A stretch of DNA of 64,000 nucleotides from Acidimicrobiia bacterium UBA4744 (GTDB lineage: Bacteria; Actinomycetota; Acidimicrobiia; Spongiisociales; UBA4744), in contig DHIO01000006.1 in the NCBI GenBank assembly GCA_002403855.1, forward strand, positions 113,718-177,717, in the 5' to 3' direction. A program made the position numbers and the translations under genes. The notes under the pieces were generated by a model that did no database searches, was not told the DNA's origin, and saw only the letters and a list, made by a program, of their open reading frames with translations. Below, piece after piece: positions 17,820 through 27,000 of this stretch. Each line of letters begins with the position of its first letter. Positions within the stretch are counted from its first letter, which is position 1.

Positions 17820-17932
17820 GGGTTGAGTTTCGTTATGGCCACCGCCTGTGTCAAGCACCTCTACGCTGCGTGGCGACGGGAAGTGGATCTGCCACCGTTG
17901 AAACGGGTCCCCTAGTAGTGTGCGCTATCCGA

Positions 17933-18448
17933 ATGGGAGTTGAGCTGACGAGGGCGCTGGTGTTGAACACCACCTACGAGCCGCTTTCGATCGTGACGTC
18001 CCGAAGGGCGGTAGTGCTCGTCATCAGCGACAAAGCGGATGTCGTTGAGGCCCAGGACGCGCTGTGGCACGCCGAGCGGCTCTCTATTCAGGTTCCATCG
18101 GTGGTCAGACTCCGTCGGTTTGTCCGTGTCCCCTACCTGCGGCGGGTGCCGTTGACGAGGACGGCCGTGTTTGCCAGAGATGGCAACCGTTGCCAGTACT
18201 GCGGCCTTGCTGCTGATTGCCTGGATCATGTGATTCCCCGTTCGAAAGGCGGGACCCATACTTGGGAGAACGTCGTGGCTTGCTGTCGGTCGTGCAACGT
18301 CCGCAAAGCCGATCACTTCCTTCGGGAAACGTCGATGCAGCTGACCAGAAAGCCCGAGGTGCCCCGTCGCCACGATTGGGTCTACGCCAGCATCGGCTTC
18401 CCGGTCGACCCGGCCTGGCATCCCTACCTGCTGGCCCACTCTGCGTGA
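17933..18448 (+). CDS. HNH endonuclease family protein
   Basis: The 171-residue product has a complete HNH module: CQYC, LDHVIPRSKGG, NVVACCRSCNVRKAD. Its zinc-binding cysteines and catalytic histidine are in place. The N-terminal ALVLNTTYEPLSIV resembles the common stand-alone actinobacterial HNH proteins. These are widespread and not clearly linked to restriction. ATG 17933 starts just before the conserved block. No methyltransferase or mobile element lies nearby, so a restriction role is not supported by context. Confidence 0.85.
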   Translation: MGVELTRALVLNTTYEPLSIVTSRRAVVLVISDKADVVEAQDALWHAERLSIQVPSVVRLRRFVRVPYLRRVPLTRTAVFARDGNRCQYCGLAADCLDHVIPRSKGGTHTWENVVACCRSCNVRKADHFLRETSMQLTRKPEVPRRHDWVYASIGFPVDPAWHPYLLAHSA

Positions 18449-18477
18449 GATCGAAGCCTCGAGCACTGGGTGTCGGG

Positions 18478-18622
18478 TTTCAAGTAGGCAGGTGCCAGGT
18501 TCTCAAGGCTGAGGTTCCAGACTCCAAGCCCGGGCTCGGAGCCGATCGGCACAAGAGAGCGCGTGTCAGAGCGCTTCTGAACCCGAAGCGTGCAACCTGC
18601 AACTGGAAGCCTGCAACTCGAG
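18478..18622. repeat. Degenerate short repeats between convergent genes
   Basis: The gap between the HNH and stress-protein genes contains repeated variants of AGGTTCCAG and CAGGTTCTCAAGG on one side. Complementary variants (GCAACCTGCAACTGGAAGC, CCTGCAACTCGAGACC) lie at 18589-18622. They look like an imperfect inverted array of a short unit. No coding sequence is seen here. Confidence 0.35.
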
Positions 18623-18624
18623 AC

Positions 18625-19137
18625 CTATCGAACCAGAACCACCGAGCAGGGGGCAAGCCGTGCCAGCTTGGTGCCGGTCGAACCGAGCAAACCCTCGAAA
18701 CGGCCCCGTCCGTGCGTGCCGATGAGGAGGAGGTCGGCATTGGTCTCCTCGATCAGCCGCAGGACTGCGGTAGAGGGAGCGTCGCTTTCACGGGCTACGA
18801 CGGTCGGTGTGATCCCCTTCGACTCCAGGGCCTGCTTCACACGATCCGTTCGTTTGGTCGCCTGATCATCGACGTAGCGGGCGATCATCGCGTCATCGCC
18901 GGGCCACTGCGACGTCAAGGTTCCGGCAGTGGGCTGTCCCACATACTCACTGTCTTCGTCGATCCTCGCCTTCGGGGGAGGAGTTCGATAGAACGAACGC
19001 AGCTCTATCAACAGGGTGCGGGGTACCTCAATCGCAGTCATCAGAGTCACCGAGTCCCCCTCCGCCAGGAGGCGGGCGGTCAGGTCTGCTGCGGTCTCAG
19101 GGTCGAGGTCGCCGTCGGTGGCGATGATCATATGCAT
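18625..19137 (-). CDS. Universal stress protein (UspA family)
   Basis: The 170-residue product has the Usp fold and a complete ATP-binding motif near the C-terminus: GTHGRGRFEGLLGSTGTKLA. It starts MHMIIATDGD, as expected for the first strand. An AGGAG at 19146-19150 (minus strand) supports ATG 19137. It is a single gene. The role is inferred from family only. Confidence 0.86.
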   Translation of the reverse strand: MHMIIATDGDLDPETAADLTARLLAEGDSVTLMTAIEVPRTLLIELRSFYRTPPPKARIDEDSEYVGQPTAGTLTSQWPGDDAMIARYVDDQATKRTDRVKQALESKGITPTVVARESDAPSTAVLRLIEETNADLLLIGTHGRGRFEGLLGSTGTKLARLAPCSVVLVR

Positions 19138-19292
19138 CTTGGCTGCTCCTTCGCGTGGGGACGAGGTTAGTGGAGTGCCCGATTCATTTGCCCGGGTTGA
19201 AGCGGATGGGTCTCCCGTGACGTGGTTCTTCCGTCCTTCAGATGAATGGCCGGCAGAGGTGGTGGATCCCGTCGGGAGTCGCCGGTGATCTG

Positions 19293-20036
19293 CTAGCCGT
19301 GGAACAATCGCACGGCAGTGTCGGTGGTGGCGGCCGCCACCTCGTCGCAGGTCATCTGCCAGACGAGGGCGAGCGCGGCTCCGACCAGTCCGATGTTGGC
19401 CGGATCATTGGGCTTCTCCCGGTGGTGAGATGGGCAGAGGTGCGGTGCGTCTGTTTCCACCATCGCCCGATCAGGTGGCACCAAGGCCGCTCCTCGACGG
19501 ATCATGTCGTCGGTTCCGAAGAGTACGGGACCGGCGAACGAGAAGGTCACCCCCAGATCGAGGAAGCGACGGGCCCAATGCGGACCACCCGACCAACAGT
19601 GCATGATCACCCGTTCGCCGGTTCCGGTGTGCTGGATGATCTCGTGGACCTCCCGGAAAGCGTCCCGGCAGTGCACGATGACGGGCTTGTCGAACTCGAT
19701 GGCCAGATCGAGCAAGTCCCGGAAGGCAGTCAACTGGACGTGCCGAGGGGCAAGGTTTCGGTAGAAGTCCAGGCCGGTTTCACCCACGGCGATTGCCTGG
19801 GGAACCAGCTCAGCGATCCTGTTTCGTTCTTCCGGCCACCGTTCAGCCTGGTCCGGGTGCAAACCGGCCGCTGCGAATACTCGACCGGCGAACCGCCTAG
19901 CCAGGGCCAAAGCGGCTTGTGACGACGTGGCGTCCACTCCCGGCACCACCAGCCAGGAAACCTGAGGCGCCCTTTCCAGCATCGTGTCCGGCGCTTCGTC
20001 GACCAACTGCAAGTGGCAGTGAGAGTCGACCCACAC
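19293..20036 (-). CDS. tatD: TatD-family metal-dependent hydrolase
   Basis: The 247-residue product shows the TatD metal-site blocks DSHCHLQ, AVGETGLDFYR, PVIVHCRDA, IMHCWSG and VETDAPHLCP. TatD proteins are 3'-5' exonucleases or DNases linked to nucleic-acid quality control. I chose GTG 20036 because the conserved DSHCHL starts three codons in. The open frame continues to 20471, but only as a shadow of the upstream membrane gene. No Shine-Dalgarno sequence stands out. Confidence 0.88.
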   Translation of the reverse strand: MWVDSHCHLQLVDEAPDTMLERAPQVSWLVVPGVDATSSQAALALARRFAGRVFAAAGLHPDQAERWPEERNRIAELVPQAIAVGETGLDFYRNLAPRHVQLTAFRDLLDLAIEFDKPVIVHCRDAFREVHEIIQHTGTGERVIMHCWSGGPHWARRFLDLGVTFSFAGPVLFGTDDMIRRGAALVPPDRAMVETDAPHLCPSHHREKPNDPANIGLVGAALALVWQMTCDEVAAATTDTAVRLFHG

Positions 20037-20098
20037 GCGTGCGAAACGATTGCCCGCCGGTTCTCCGGCGTTCTGCTCCGGCCAATCCGATTGCAGGT

Positions 20099-20401
20099 TC
20101 ACACTCCGCGCAGTGTGGTCCTCACCAACAGCGCCGCTCCGTGAGCGGCTCGATGCACCGTCAGGATGATCAGTCCGAGCGCGGCGGCCAGCAGAACCAC
20201 GACCCGGGAGAGGAAGACCAGCCCGAGCAGTCCGGCCGAGGCGCCGAGGAACACTTTCCATGCCGAGCTGCAGAATGCCCCGCCCCCGCACAGATCCGCG
20301 ATAGCGATCACGCCCAGCAGTCCCAGCAGGGATACGGCGGCGACCATCGGCACTGCGAAGGTCAGTCGAAAAAACCAACCGTTGTTCGTACGTTGTCGCA
20401 T
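20099..20401 (-). CDS. Small membrane protein of unknown function
   Basis: The 100-residue product has two to three hydrophobic segments: about residues 11-37 and 50-90, with a GGGAFCSS loop between them. AAGGAG at 20408-20413 (minus strand) supports ATG 20401. It lies 62 bp upstream of tatD on the same strand. I do not recognise a family. The 203 bases upstream (20402-20604) contain no gene that I can support. Confidence 0.55.
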   Translation of the reverse strand: MRQRTNNGWFFRLTFAVPMVAAVSLLGLLGVIAIADLCGGGAFCSSAWKVFLGASAGLLGLVFLSRVVVLLAAALGLIILTVHRAAHGAALLVRTTLRGV

Positions 20402-20604
20402 CAGCTACTCCTTTGCGACGCCGTACGATCGCACGATTCGTTTTCGTGCCGCCGATTGGCTTCATCACCATGATATCACCCGACCGGCTGTTGCCCTAGG
20501 GTCACCTGGCCTCTTTGGAAAGAGACAGAGGTCCAACTGGATACCTGTCGTGACATCGAGCGGACCCGGACGTTGACACGATCGACGGCGATTCCCATTT
20601 TCCG

Positions 20605-21114
20605 TCACCCTTTCGAAGGAGCCGTCCGGGTCCGCTCGAAACCGAGTTCTGAGCGGGCGATTTCCTCTGCCCAGGATTCCCATGCTTCTGCTACGGGGGG
20701 CGTGAAACTCTCTCCGAAGGTGCTGGTCTCATCCACCGCCAGACCATGGATCACCACCTCCTGCGGCATCGGGATACCCAGCCTCTCACCCATCTCGAGC
20801 ACTGCGCGGAACGGGAGTGTGTGGAACGACCGGTAGCCAAATCCGTGGGGTAGGTCCTCCGGCGTAGCCCGCAGGGTGGTGCCCGGCGGGAGATCCGAGG
20901 AAACGAAAGCATCGATGATGACCACGCGGTCGTAACCGCTCATGAGTGAAAGCAGATCAACGGTCGCCACGCAGGCTTCGGCGAACTCGGCCCGATCGCC
21001 CGCCAACGCTTCAACACGACGTACCGTTCGCAGGCCCACCCCATCGTCGGACAGGATGTCATTGCCGAGCCCAAGCACCAAGGTGCGGGGCAGGGCACCT
21101 TGGTGGTCACTCAT
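20605..21114 (-). CDS. [NiFe]-hydrogenase maturation protease (HycI/HyaD type)
   Basis: This 169-residue endopeptidase would remove the C-terminal peptide of the hydrogenase large subunit after nickel insertion. The family start VLGLGNDILSDDGVG is present, with nickel ligands likely the acidic residue of SDDG, the aspartate in VVIIDAF and the histidine in FHTLPF. It lies 8 bp downstream of the large-subunit gene and is the last gene of the hdrA-mvhDGA operon. The other maturation genes (hypA-F) are not in this window and must be elsewhere if the enzyme is active. Confidence 0.9.
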   Translation of the reverse strand: MSDHQGALPRTLVLGLGNDILSDDGVGLRTVRRVEALAGDRAEFAEACVATVDLLSLMSGYDRVVIIDAFVSSDLPPGTTLRATPEDLPHGFGYRSFHTLPFRAVLEMGERLGIPMPQEVVIHGLAVDETSTFGESFTPPVAEAWESWAEEIARSELGFERTRTAPSKG

Positions 21115-21122
21115 CCGACGTC

Positions 21123-22586
21123 CTAGTCGCGTACCCGGTGGGCGATGATCTCACCTCGCGGGTCGCGAACGGTCACCTCCATCGGCATCTGACCGGGCAG
21201 GGAATGAGTAGCGCACGCCATGCAGGGGTCGTACGCCCGGAACGCCATCTCGATCATGTTGAGAACCCCGTCGGAGATCTCTGCCGTCTTCTCGAGAAGA
21301 CCCTTGGCCGCTTTCTTGATCGAGAGGTTGATGGCAGCGTTGTTGTTGGTGGTCCCGACGATCAAGTTGACGGCGGTGAGGATCCCATCCTCATCGGTCT
21401 TGTAGTGATGGATGAGGGTCCCTCTGGGAGCCTCCACCACCCCTACCCCTTCGTCGGGGGTCTCCGTTGGAAGGGTCCGAATGTCGGGGTTGGTGATCTC
21501 CGGATCGCGCGCCAGGGCGTAAGCGGTTTCGGCCGCGTTCACCAGCTCGATGACGCGAGCCCAGTGGTAGGCCAGTGTGAAATGGACGGGCCGTCCACCC
21601 AGGGTGTCCATCATCCGCTCGTACTGTTCCTGGGCAAGCGGCGTCGACATTCCGTCGGCGACGTTCAATCTCGCCAGGGGAGCAGCCCGATAGACCCCGC
21701 TATCTTGGCCGTCGGTCATTCCGCTCCAGCCGCGTGCCTTGAGGTATGGAACCTTGAGGTACGTCCAAGGCTCAACTCGCTCTTCGACGTGATCGAGGTA
21801 TTCATTGGGTCGAAACCGGGCTATCTCGGCGCCTTCCGTATCCACGATTCGGATGTGACCGTCGTAGTAGTCGGGCTGGTTGTCCTCATTTACGAGGCCC
21901 ATGTAGTGGGTTTCGTGCCGGAAGGTGTCGCCGGTGATCAAGTCGACATACGCAGGATTCGCCAGGACGACGTCCTCCAGGATCTTCACCGTGAACTTGC
22001 CGAATTCCACCAACTCGGCGGTGATTTCCTCAGCCGTCTGCCGTTCGTCTTCGGATAAGCCGCGGGTGACGCCGCCGGGCAGGGAGGTCACCTGGTGAAT
22101 GGAACGCCCCCCGAGCAGCTTGATGAGCTCCTGAGCGCGAGCGCGACTCTTGATAACCGTCTTACCGGTTTCGATGCCAACCTTCTGGATCAACCCGAAG
22201 ATATTGCGTTCCGCCACTGGTGCGGTGGGACCCACCACGAAGTCGGGACCACCGAGGATGTAGAAATGGACCGAGTGGTCGGCGACGAAGAACGTGTTGT
22301 AGAGCAGACGGCGGAGTTTCTTGGCGGTCTCCGGCGGATCGACGTGGTAGACCGCGTCGGCTGCCTTGGCGCTGGCCATGTGGTGGGCCTCAGGGCATAC
22401 CCCGCAGATGCGGGTCGTGATGCGCGGCAGCTCCTCCACCGGCCGGCCGACGCAGAACTCCTCGAAGCCTCGCAGCTCGGGGATGCGCAGGTAGGCATTG
22501 TCCACGTGCCCGTCGTCGTCCATGAAGATATCGATCCGGCCGTGGCCCTCCAGGCGGGTGATCGGGTCGATGGAGATCGTCTTCAT
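21123..22586 (-). CDS. mvhA: [NiFe]-hydrogenase large (alpha) subunit, group 3 / Mvh type
   Basis: This subunit holds the NiFe(CN)2CO site. The N-terminal ligand motif RICGVCPEAHH (Cys61, Cys64) and C-terminal motif DPCMACATH (Cys455, Cys458, His461) are intact. The protein is 487 residues, and 26 residues follow His461, as expected for a precursor cut by the adjacent protease. The sequence style fits F420-non-reducing (Mvh-like) group 3 enzymes that pass electrons to HdrA through MvhD. ATG 22586 overlaps the small-subunit stop by 4 bp and has GGGAGG upstream. The longer frame to 23360 is only an overlap with the small subunit. Confidence 0.94.
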   Translation of the reverse strand: MKTISIDPITRLEGHGRIDIFMDDDGHVDNAYLRIPELRGFEEFCVGRPVEELPRITTRICGVCPEAHHMASAKAADAVYHVDPPETAKKLRRLLYNTFFVADHSVHFYILGGPDFVVGPTAPVAERNIFGLIQKVGIETGKTVIKSRARAQELIKLLGGRSIHQVTSLPGGVTRGLSEDERQTAEEITAELVEFGKFTVKILEDVVLANPAYVDLITGDTFRHETHYMGLVNEDNQPDYYDGHIRIVDTEGAEIARFRPNEYLDHVEERVEPWTYLKVPYLKARGWSGMTDGQDSGVYRAAPLARLNVADGMSTPLAQEQYERMMDTLGGRPVHFTLAYHWARVIELVNAAETAYALARDPEITNPDIRTLPTETPDEGVGVVEAPRGTLIHHYKTDEDGILTAVNLIVGTTNNNAAINLSIKKAAKGLLEKTAEISDGVLNMIEMAFRAYDPCMACATHSLPGQMPMEVTVRDPRGEIIAHRVRD

Positions 22587-23572
22587 GGTTGAACCCTCCC
22601 GAAGGTGGAGTGCGGCAGGCTGAATCTGTGGAACGTTCCCACGGGATCGGCGATCTGGTCGAGAATCGCTTGGATTTCGGTCGCTTCGGTGGCGTCGACA
22701 ACCGAGGCGAGAGCCGACATCATGTTGAGGCCTTGATCCCGCACGTTGGGAGGCGGGCCGTAGCAACCCCGGCAGGGGCTGCCGGCACCGACACAGAGCC
22801 CTCCGCAACCGGACCGGGTGGCGGGGCCCATGCACACGATGCCCTGATCGAGCAGGCACAGCTCGGGATCGGCGATGATCTGATGGGGCCGGACGAACTC
22901 CTTGATCCGCTTCTCTTCCCGGGTGCGCAAACACTCCTCGCAGACTGTCTGGTCCCCGGCGCCGATCACGGCTCCCGGTGGCGGCAACGGCCCCCCCGAG
23001 ACGATCAACTCGATGACCTCCCAAATGCGATGCGCCTCGGGTGGGCACCCCGGAATGAAGTAATCGACGTCGACCACCTGATCGAGAGTCTTGACCGACT
23101 CGAAGAATGTGGGAAGCGACACCTGCCCTTCCGGTAAGTCCCAAATGGTCTGGGGCTCGACTCGATCTGGATTCACAGTTGAAGGCGACGCGTGATATGC
23201 GGCGTTGAAGATCGCCTCCTTGGTAGTGGCGTTGGCCAGCCCGGGAATGCAGCCTTCCATGGCGCAGGACCCGAAGGCAACCAGAGTCTTGGACTTCTCC
23301 CTGAGGACCTGGGCCAGGTGCTCGTTCTCCGAGGTTCTGATGGCGCCGTTGAACAAGCACAAATCGATGCTGTCCGGTTCCATGCCTTCCACATCGGCGT
23401 ACTTGACGTCCATGGCCACCGGCCAGAAGACCAGGTCGAAGTTGGCCGGTACCTCGAGCACCTTCTCATGGAGTTCGAGGATGGCGATCTCGCAGCCGCC
23501 ACAGCTGGCCGCCCAGTACAGCGCCAGCTTGGGCTTGGTGGCCGTCTGCCCGGCGACGTCCTGCATGGTCAT
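22583..23572 (-). CDS. mvhG: [NiFe]-hydrogenase small (electron-transfer) subunit, Mvh type
   Basis: The 329-residue subunit relays electrons through three Fe-S clusters. Cysteine motifs are visible as SCGGCE (Cys24, Cys27), GSCAMEGC, PGCPP, CEEC, and a final cysteine-rich stretch GCGGLCVGAGSPCRGCYG. There is no twin-arginine signal or membrane helix, so the enzyme is cytoplasmic. It lies between mvhD and the large subunit, with a 4-bp ATGA overlap to the latter. Together with MvhD and HdrA this is the gene set of an H2-fed electron-bifurcating complex. Confidence 0.93.
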   Translation of the reverse strand: MTMQDVAGQTATKPKLALYWAASCGGCEIAILELHEKVLEVPANFDLVFWPVAMDVKYADVEGMEPDSIDLCLFNGAIRTSENEHLAQVLREKSKTLVAFGSCAMEGCIPGLANATTKEAIFNAAYHASPSTVNPDRVEPQTIWDLPEGQVSLPTFFESVKTLDQVVDVDYFIPGCPPEAHRIWEVIELIVSGGPLPPPGAVIGAGDQTVCEECLRTREEKRIKEFVRPHQIIADPELCLLDQGIVCMGPATRSGCGGLCVGAGSPCRGCYGPPPNVRDQGLNMMSALASVVDATEATEIQAILDQIADPVGTFHRFSLPHSTFGRVQP

Positions 23573-23600
23573 GGCTTGCCCTTTCCTCTCGATCCGGGTG

Positions 23601-24017
23601 TCATTGCTTCAGCTCCAACGGTCCTAGCTCGCGGATCCTGTTCTCCATCTCCCAGCTCACCTTGCTGTACTTGTCGCCTTCAGATGCCGAGATCCATTCC
23701 AGCCGGAGACGTTCTTCGTCGATACCGAACCCACCGAGCAGCTTCTTCATCATCAGCGTTCGGCGCAGGCATAGGTAGTTGCCCTCTGAGTAGTGGCAAT
23801 CGCCGGGGTGGCAGCCGGCCAGCAAGACACCGTCGGCGCCGGATTTGAGCGCGGTGAAGACGAAACCGGGGTCGATCCTCCCCGAGCACATAACCCGGAT
23901 CGGGCGGAGGGTGGGCGACGACTGTATGCGCGATACACCGGCCAGATCGGCACCCGAGTAGGCGCACCAATTGCACAAGAATCCAACGATCTTGGGATTG
24001 AATCCGTTCTCCGGCAT
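23601..24017 (-). CDS. mvhD: MvhD/FlpD-type iron-sulfur subunit linking hydrogenase and HdrA
   Basis: The 138-residue product has the MvhD pattern FLCNWCAYSGADLAG, CSGRID, LLAGCHPGDCHY and GNYLCLRR, which bind a [2Fe-2S] cluster in the methanogen protein. MvhD docks the hydrogenase (or formate dehydrogenase) onto HdrA. AGGAGG directly upstream supports ATG 24017. It starts 10 bp after hdrA. The extension of the frame to 24230 overlaps hdrA and is not coding. Confidence 0.92.
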   Translation of the reverse strand: MPENGFNPKIVGFLCNWCAYSGADLAGVSRIQSSPTLRPIRVMCSGRIDPGFVFTALKSGADGVLLAGCHPGDCHYSEGNYLCLRRTLMMKKLLGGFGIDEERLRLEWISASEGDKYSKVSWEMENRIRELGPLELKQ

Positions 24018-24027
24018 AGGTTTCCTC

Positions 24028-27000
24028 CTAGACGGCCAGCAGGCCGCCGATCTCCGCGTAGATCTGTTGGTCGGTGAATCCTGCACCGACGATGGCCGAG
24101 GCCGGGCAAGCGGCCACACAGATGCCGCAGCCCTTGCACAAGGCCTCTTCGACCCGAGCCACCTTCTTGTCCTCGACCCAGGAGATGGCGTTGTACGGGC
24201 AGAGGGCGTTGCACACCCGGCATCCGCCACACAACTCCTCCTGCACTTCGGCTTTGATCGGATCGATCGTCATCTCGCCCCGGGCCATCCATCCCAGCAT
24301 CTTCGACGCCGCCGCCGAAGCTTGGGCGACGGTGTCGGGGATGTCCTTCGGTCCCTGGGCGCAGCCGGCTATGTAGATCCCGTCGCTGGCCGTGCCGATG
24401 GGGTCTAGTTTCGGGTGTCGCTCCAGGAGGAACCCGTCGGCGCTCTGGCTGAGGTGCAGCAGCTGGCGAAGCTCTTCGGAACCGTCGCTCGGCACCATGG
24501 CCGGGCAAAGGATCACCAGGTCGACCGGGACCTCGCGCCGTACTCCCAGCAGGGTGTCTTCGGCTTTCACCAGCAGTTTCCCCGGACTTCCCTCGGGAGC
24601 TTCGATCACCTCGGCCACCTTGCCGCGCACCATCGTGGTGCCCTCGTCCATGATGCGGGTGTAGAACTCTTCATAGCCTTTCCCGAAGGCCCGCATGTCG
24701 ATGTAGAACTGGTAGACCTCGGCCTCGGTCCTCTCCCGCACGAGATGGGCGAATTTGAGTGCATACATGCAGCACACCCGGGAGCAGTAGCGGTTGTAGT
24801 TCTCGTCCCGGGAACCGACGCAGTGGAGGATCGCCACCGAGCGGGGTGCCTCCCCGTCGATCAAGACCTTGCCGTCCGTCGGTCCGGTAGAGGAGAGCAT
24901 CCGTTCGAACTCGAGACCGGTTATCACGTTCTCCAAACGCCCGTAGCCGTACTGAGGAATGACGCTCGGGTCGAACTGCTTGTAGCCGGTGGAGACCATG
25001 ATCTGACCCACGTCGAGATGGTCCACCTCGTCCTTCATGGAGTGATCAACGGCACCGGGCTTGCAGGCATCGACACACTGGTAGCAGTCGACGCATACTC
25101 CACAGTGCAGACAGCGCTGTGCCTCGGCCACGGCCTGCTCTTCGGTGAAACCGAGTTCGACCTCGTCCCAACCGCCGATTCTTGTTTCAGCCTCCAGCTT
25201 GGGCATCTGAGTGCGGGGCACTCTCTCGATCTCTTCATATGGTTTTGAGTACCGGTGCGGTCGGCCCTCGACCCGGGGAATCTCGGCCGGCACCTGATGC
25301 GTTTCGAAGCCCTCGAGAGGTTGTCCGCGTAGGTACTTGTCGATTGCCTCAGCGGCTCGTTTTCCGGCTCCCATAGCGGCGACGACAGTCGCCGGTCCCG
25401 ATACGGCATCGCCGCCGGCGAAAACACCGGGGAGGTTGGTGGCAAAGGTCTCCGCGTCGACGTCCAACGTTCCCCACGGGGAAAGCTGCATCTCTCCGGC
25501 GCCGGGGTCGTCTTCGAGGTAGTCGAGATCGGCGCGCTGCCCAATGGAGGCAACCACCATGTCGAAGCCCAGGTCGTGCTCCGACCCCTCGATGGGGATC
25601 GGTCGGCGCCTGCCCGTATCGTCTGGTTCCCCGAGCTCCATCTCGATGACCCGGAGGCCGGTGACTTTGCCGTCCTTGCCGAGCACTTCGACCGGTGCCC
25701 GGAGGAACAGGAAGCGAATGCCCTCGGTCTCGGCATCGATGGCTTCGTGCTCCTCGCAAGGCATTTCCACCCGGGTACGCCGGTAGACCACCGTGACCTC
25801 TTCGGCGCCTTCCCGCAAGATCGTGCGGGCCACGTCGATTCCGCAGTTGCCGCCCCCGATCACCGCCACCTTCCGGCCCACAGGCTGCGATTCTCCTAGT
25901 GCTTTGTTGTGGAGGAACTGCACGGCGTCCACCACTCCGTCGAGGTCCTCGCCCGGCACGTGCATGGCGATACCGCGATGCGCCCCGGTAGCGACGAAGA
26001 TCGCTCCGTACCCGGTTTCCCGGAGTTGCTCGAGCGTGACGTCACGTCCGAAGGCGACGCCGGTTTGAAACTCGACACCCATGCGACGGATGAAGTCGAT
26101 GTCCTGTTGCAGCTGCTCGCGAGGCAGGCGGTAGGCCGGGATGCCGAGGGCGAGCATACCTCCCAAGACTTCTTCCCGTTCGTAGACGGTGGACTGGTAG
26201 CCGCGTTGCGCCAGATTGTGGGCACAGGCCAGACCGGCCGGGCCACTTCCCACGATCGCGACTTTCTCGCTGTGGCGGACCGGCGGTTCGGGGACCTTGA
26301 CCTCGCCGTTGTGCTGAGCCTCCCAGTCCAGGGCGAACCGTTTGAGGTGCTGGATGGCGATCGGCTCTTCCACGAAGCCGCGGTTGCACTGTTCTTCGCA
26401 CGGGTGGTAGCAGACCCGCCCGCATACCACGGGCAGCGGGTTGGATTTGCGGATCAGTTGGGCCGCCTCGGCGAATCGCCCGTCACCGATGAGAGCCACA
26501 TATCCGGCTGCCTCTTGGCCGATCGGGCAGGCCGACCAACAAGGTGGGCGTTCGTCCTTTTCGATGAGATAGCTGTTGGGGATCGCTTGTGGGAAGGTCT
26601 TGTGGATAGCTGTGCGCGACGCCATGCCCATGTCGAAGATGCTGGGCACTGTGACCGGACACACTGCGATGCAGTCCTGGCACGAGGTGCACGCGTCGGT
26701 GACGTAACGGGCCCGCTTGCGTACTCGAACTCGGAAGTTGCCGGCATAGCCGGAGACCTCCTCGATGTCGGACATGGAGAGGATCTGAACATTCTCAGTT
26801 TGGGCAACCGAGACCATCTTGGGGGTCAGGATGCAGGACGAGCAGTCCAGGGTTGGGAAGGTCTTGTCGAAACGAGCCATGTTGCCGCCGATGGTCGAGT
26901 CCCGCTCCACGAGGTAGACCTGGTTGCCCCCCTGGGCCAGGTCGAGAGCGGCCTGGATGCCGGCGATCCCGGCCCCGATGACCATCGTGTCCGGGTAGAT

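Noticed and set aside
17307..18448. Possible mobile or restriction element (recombinase-like plus HNH genes)
   Set aside because: The recombinase domain lacks catalytic residues. There are no terminal repeats, methyltransferase or integrase, and stand-alone HNH genes are common housekeeping neighbours.
20037..20471. N-terminal extension of TatD
   Set aside because: The extra residues are Arg/Gly/Ser-rich and are the shadow of a small membrane protein with a good ribosome site.
22587..23360. N-terminal extension of the hydrogenase large subunit to 745 residues
   Set aside because: The extension lies entirely over the small-subunit gene in another frame. The conserved start MKTISIDPITRLEGHG with its ribosome site is at 22586.
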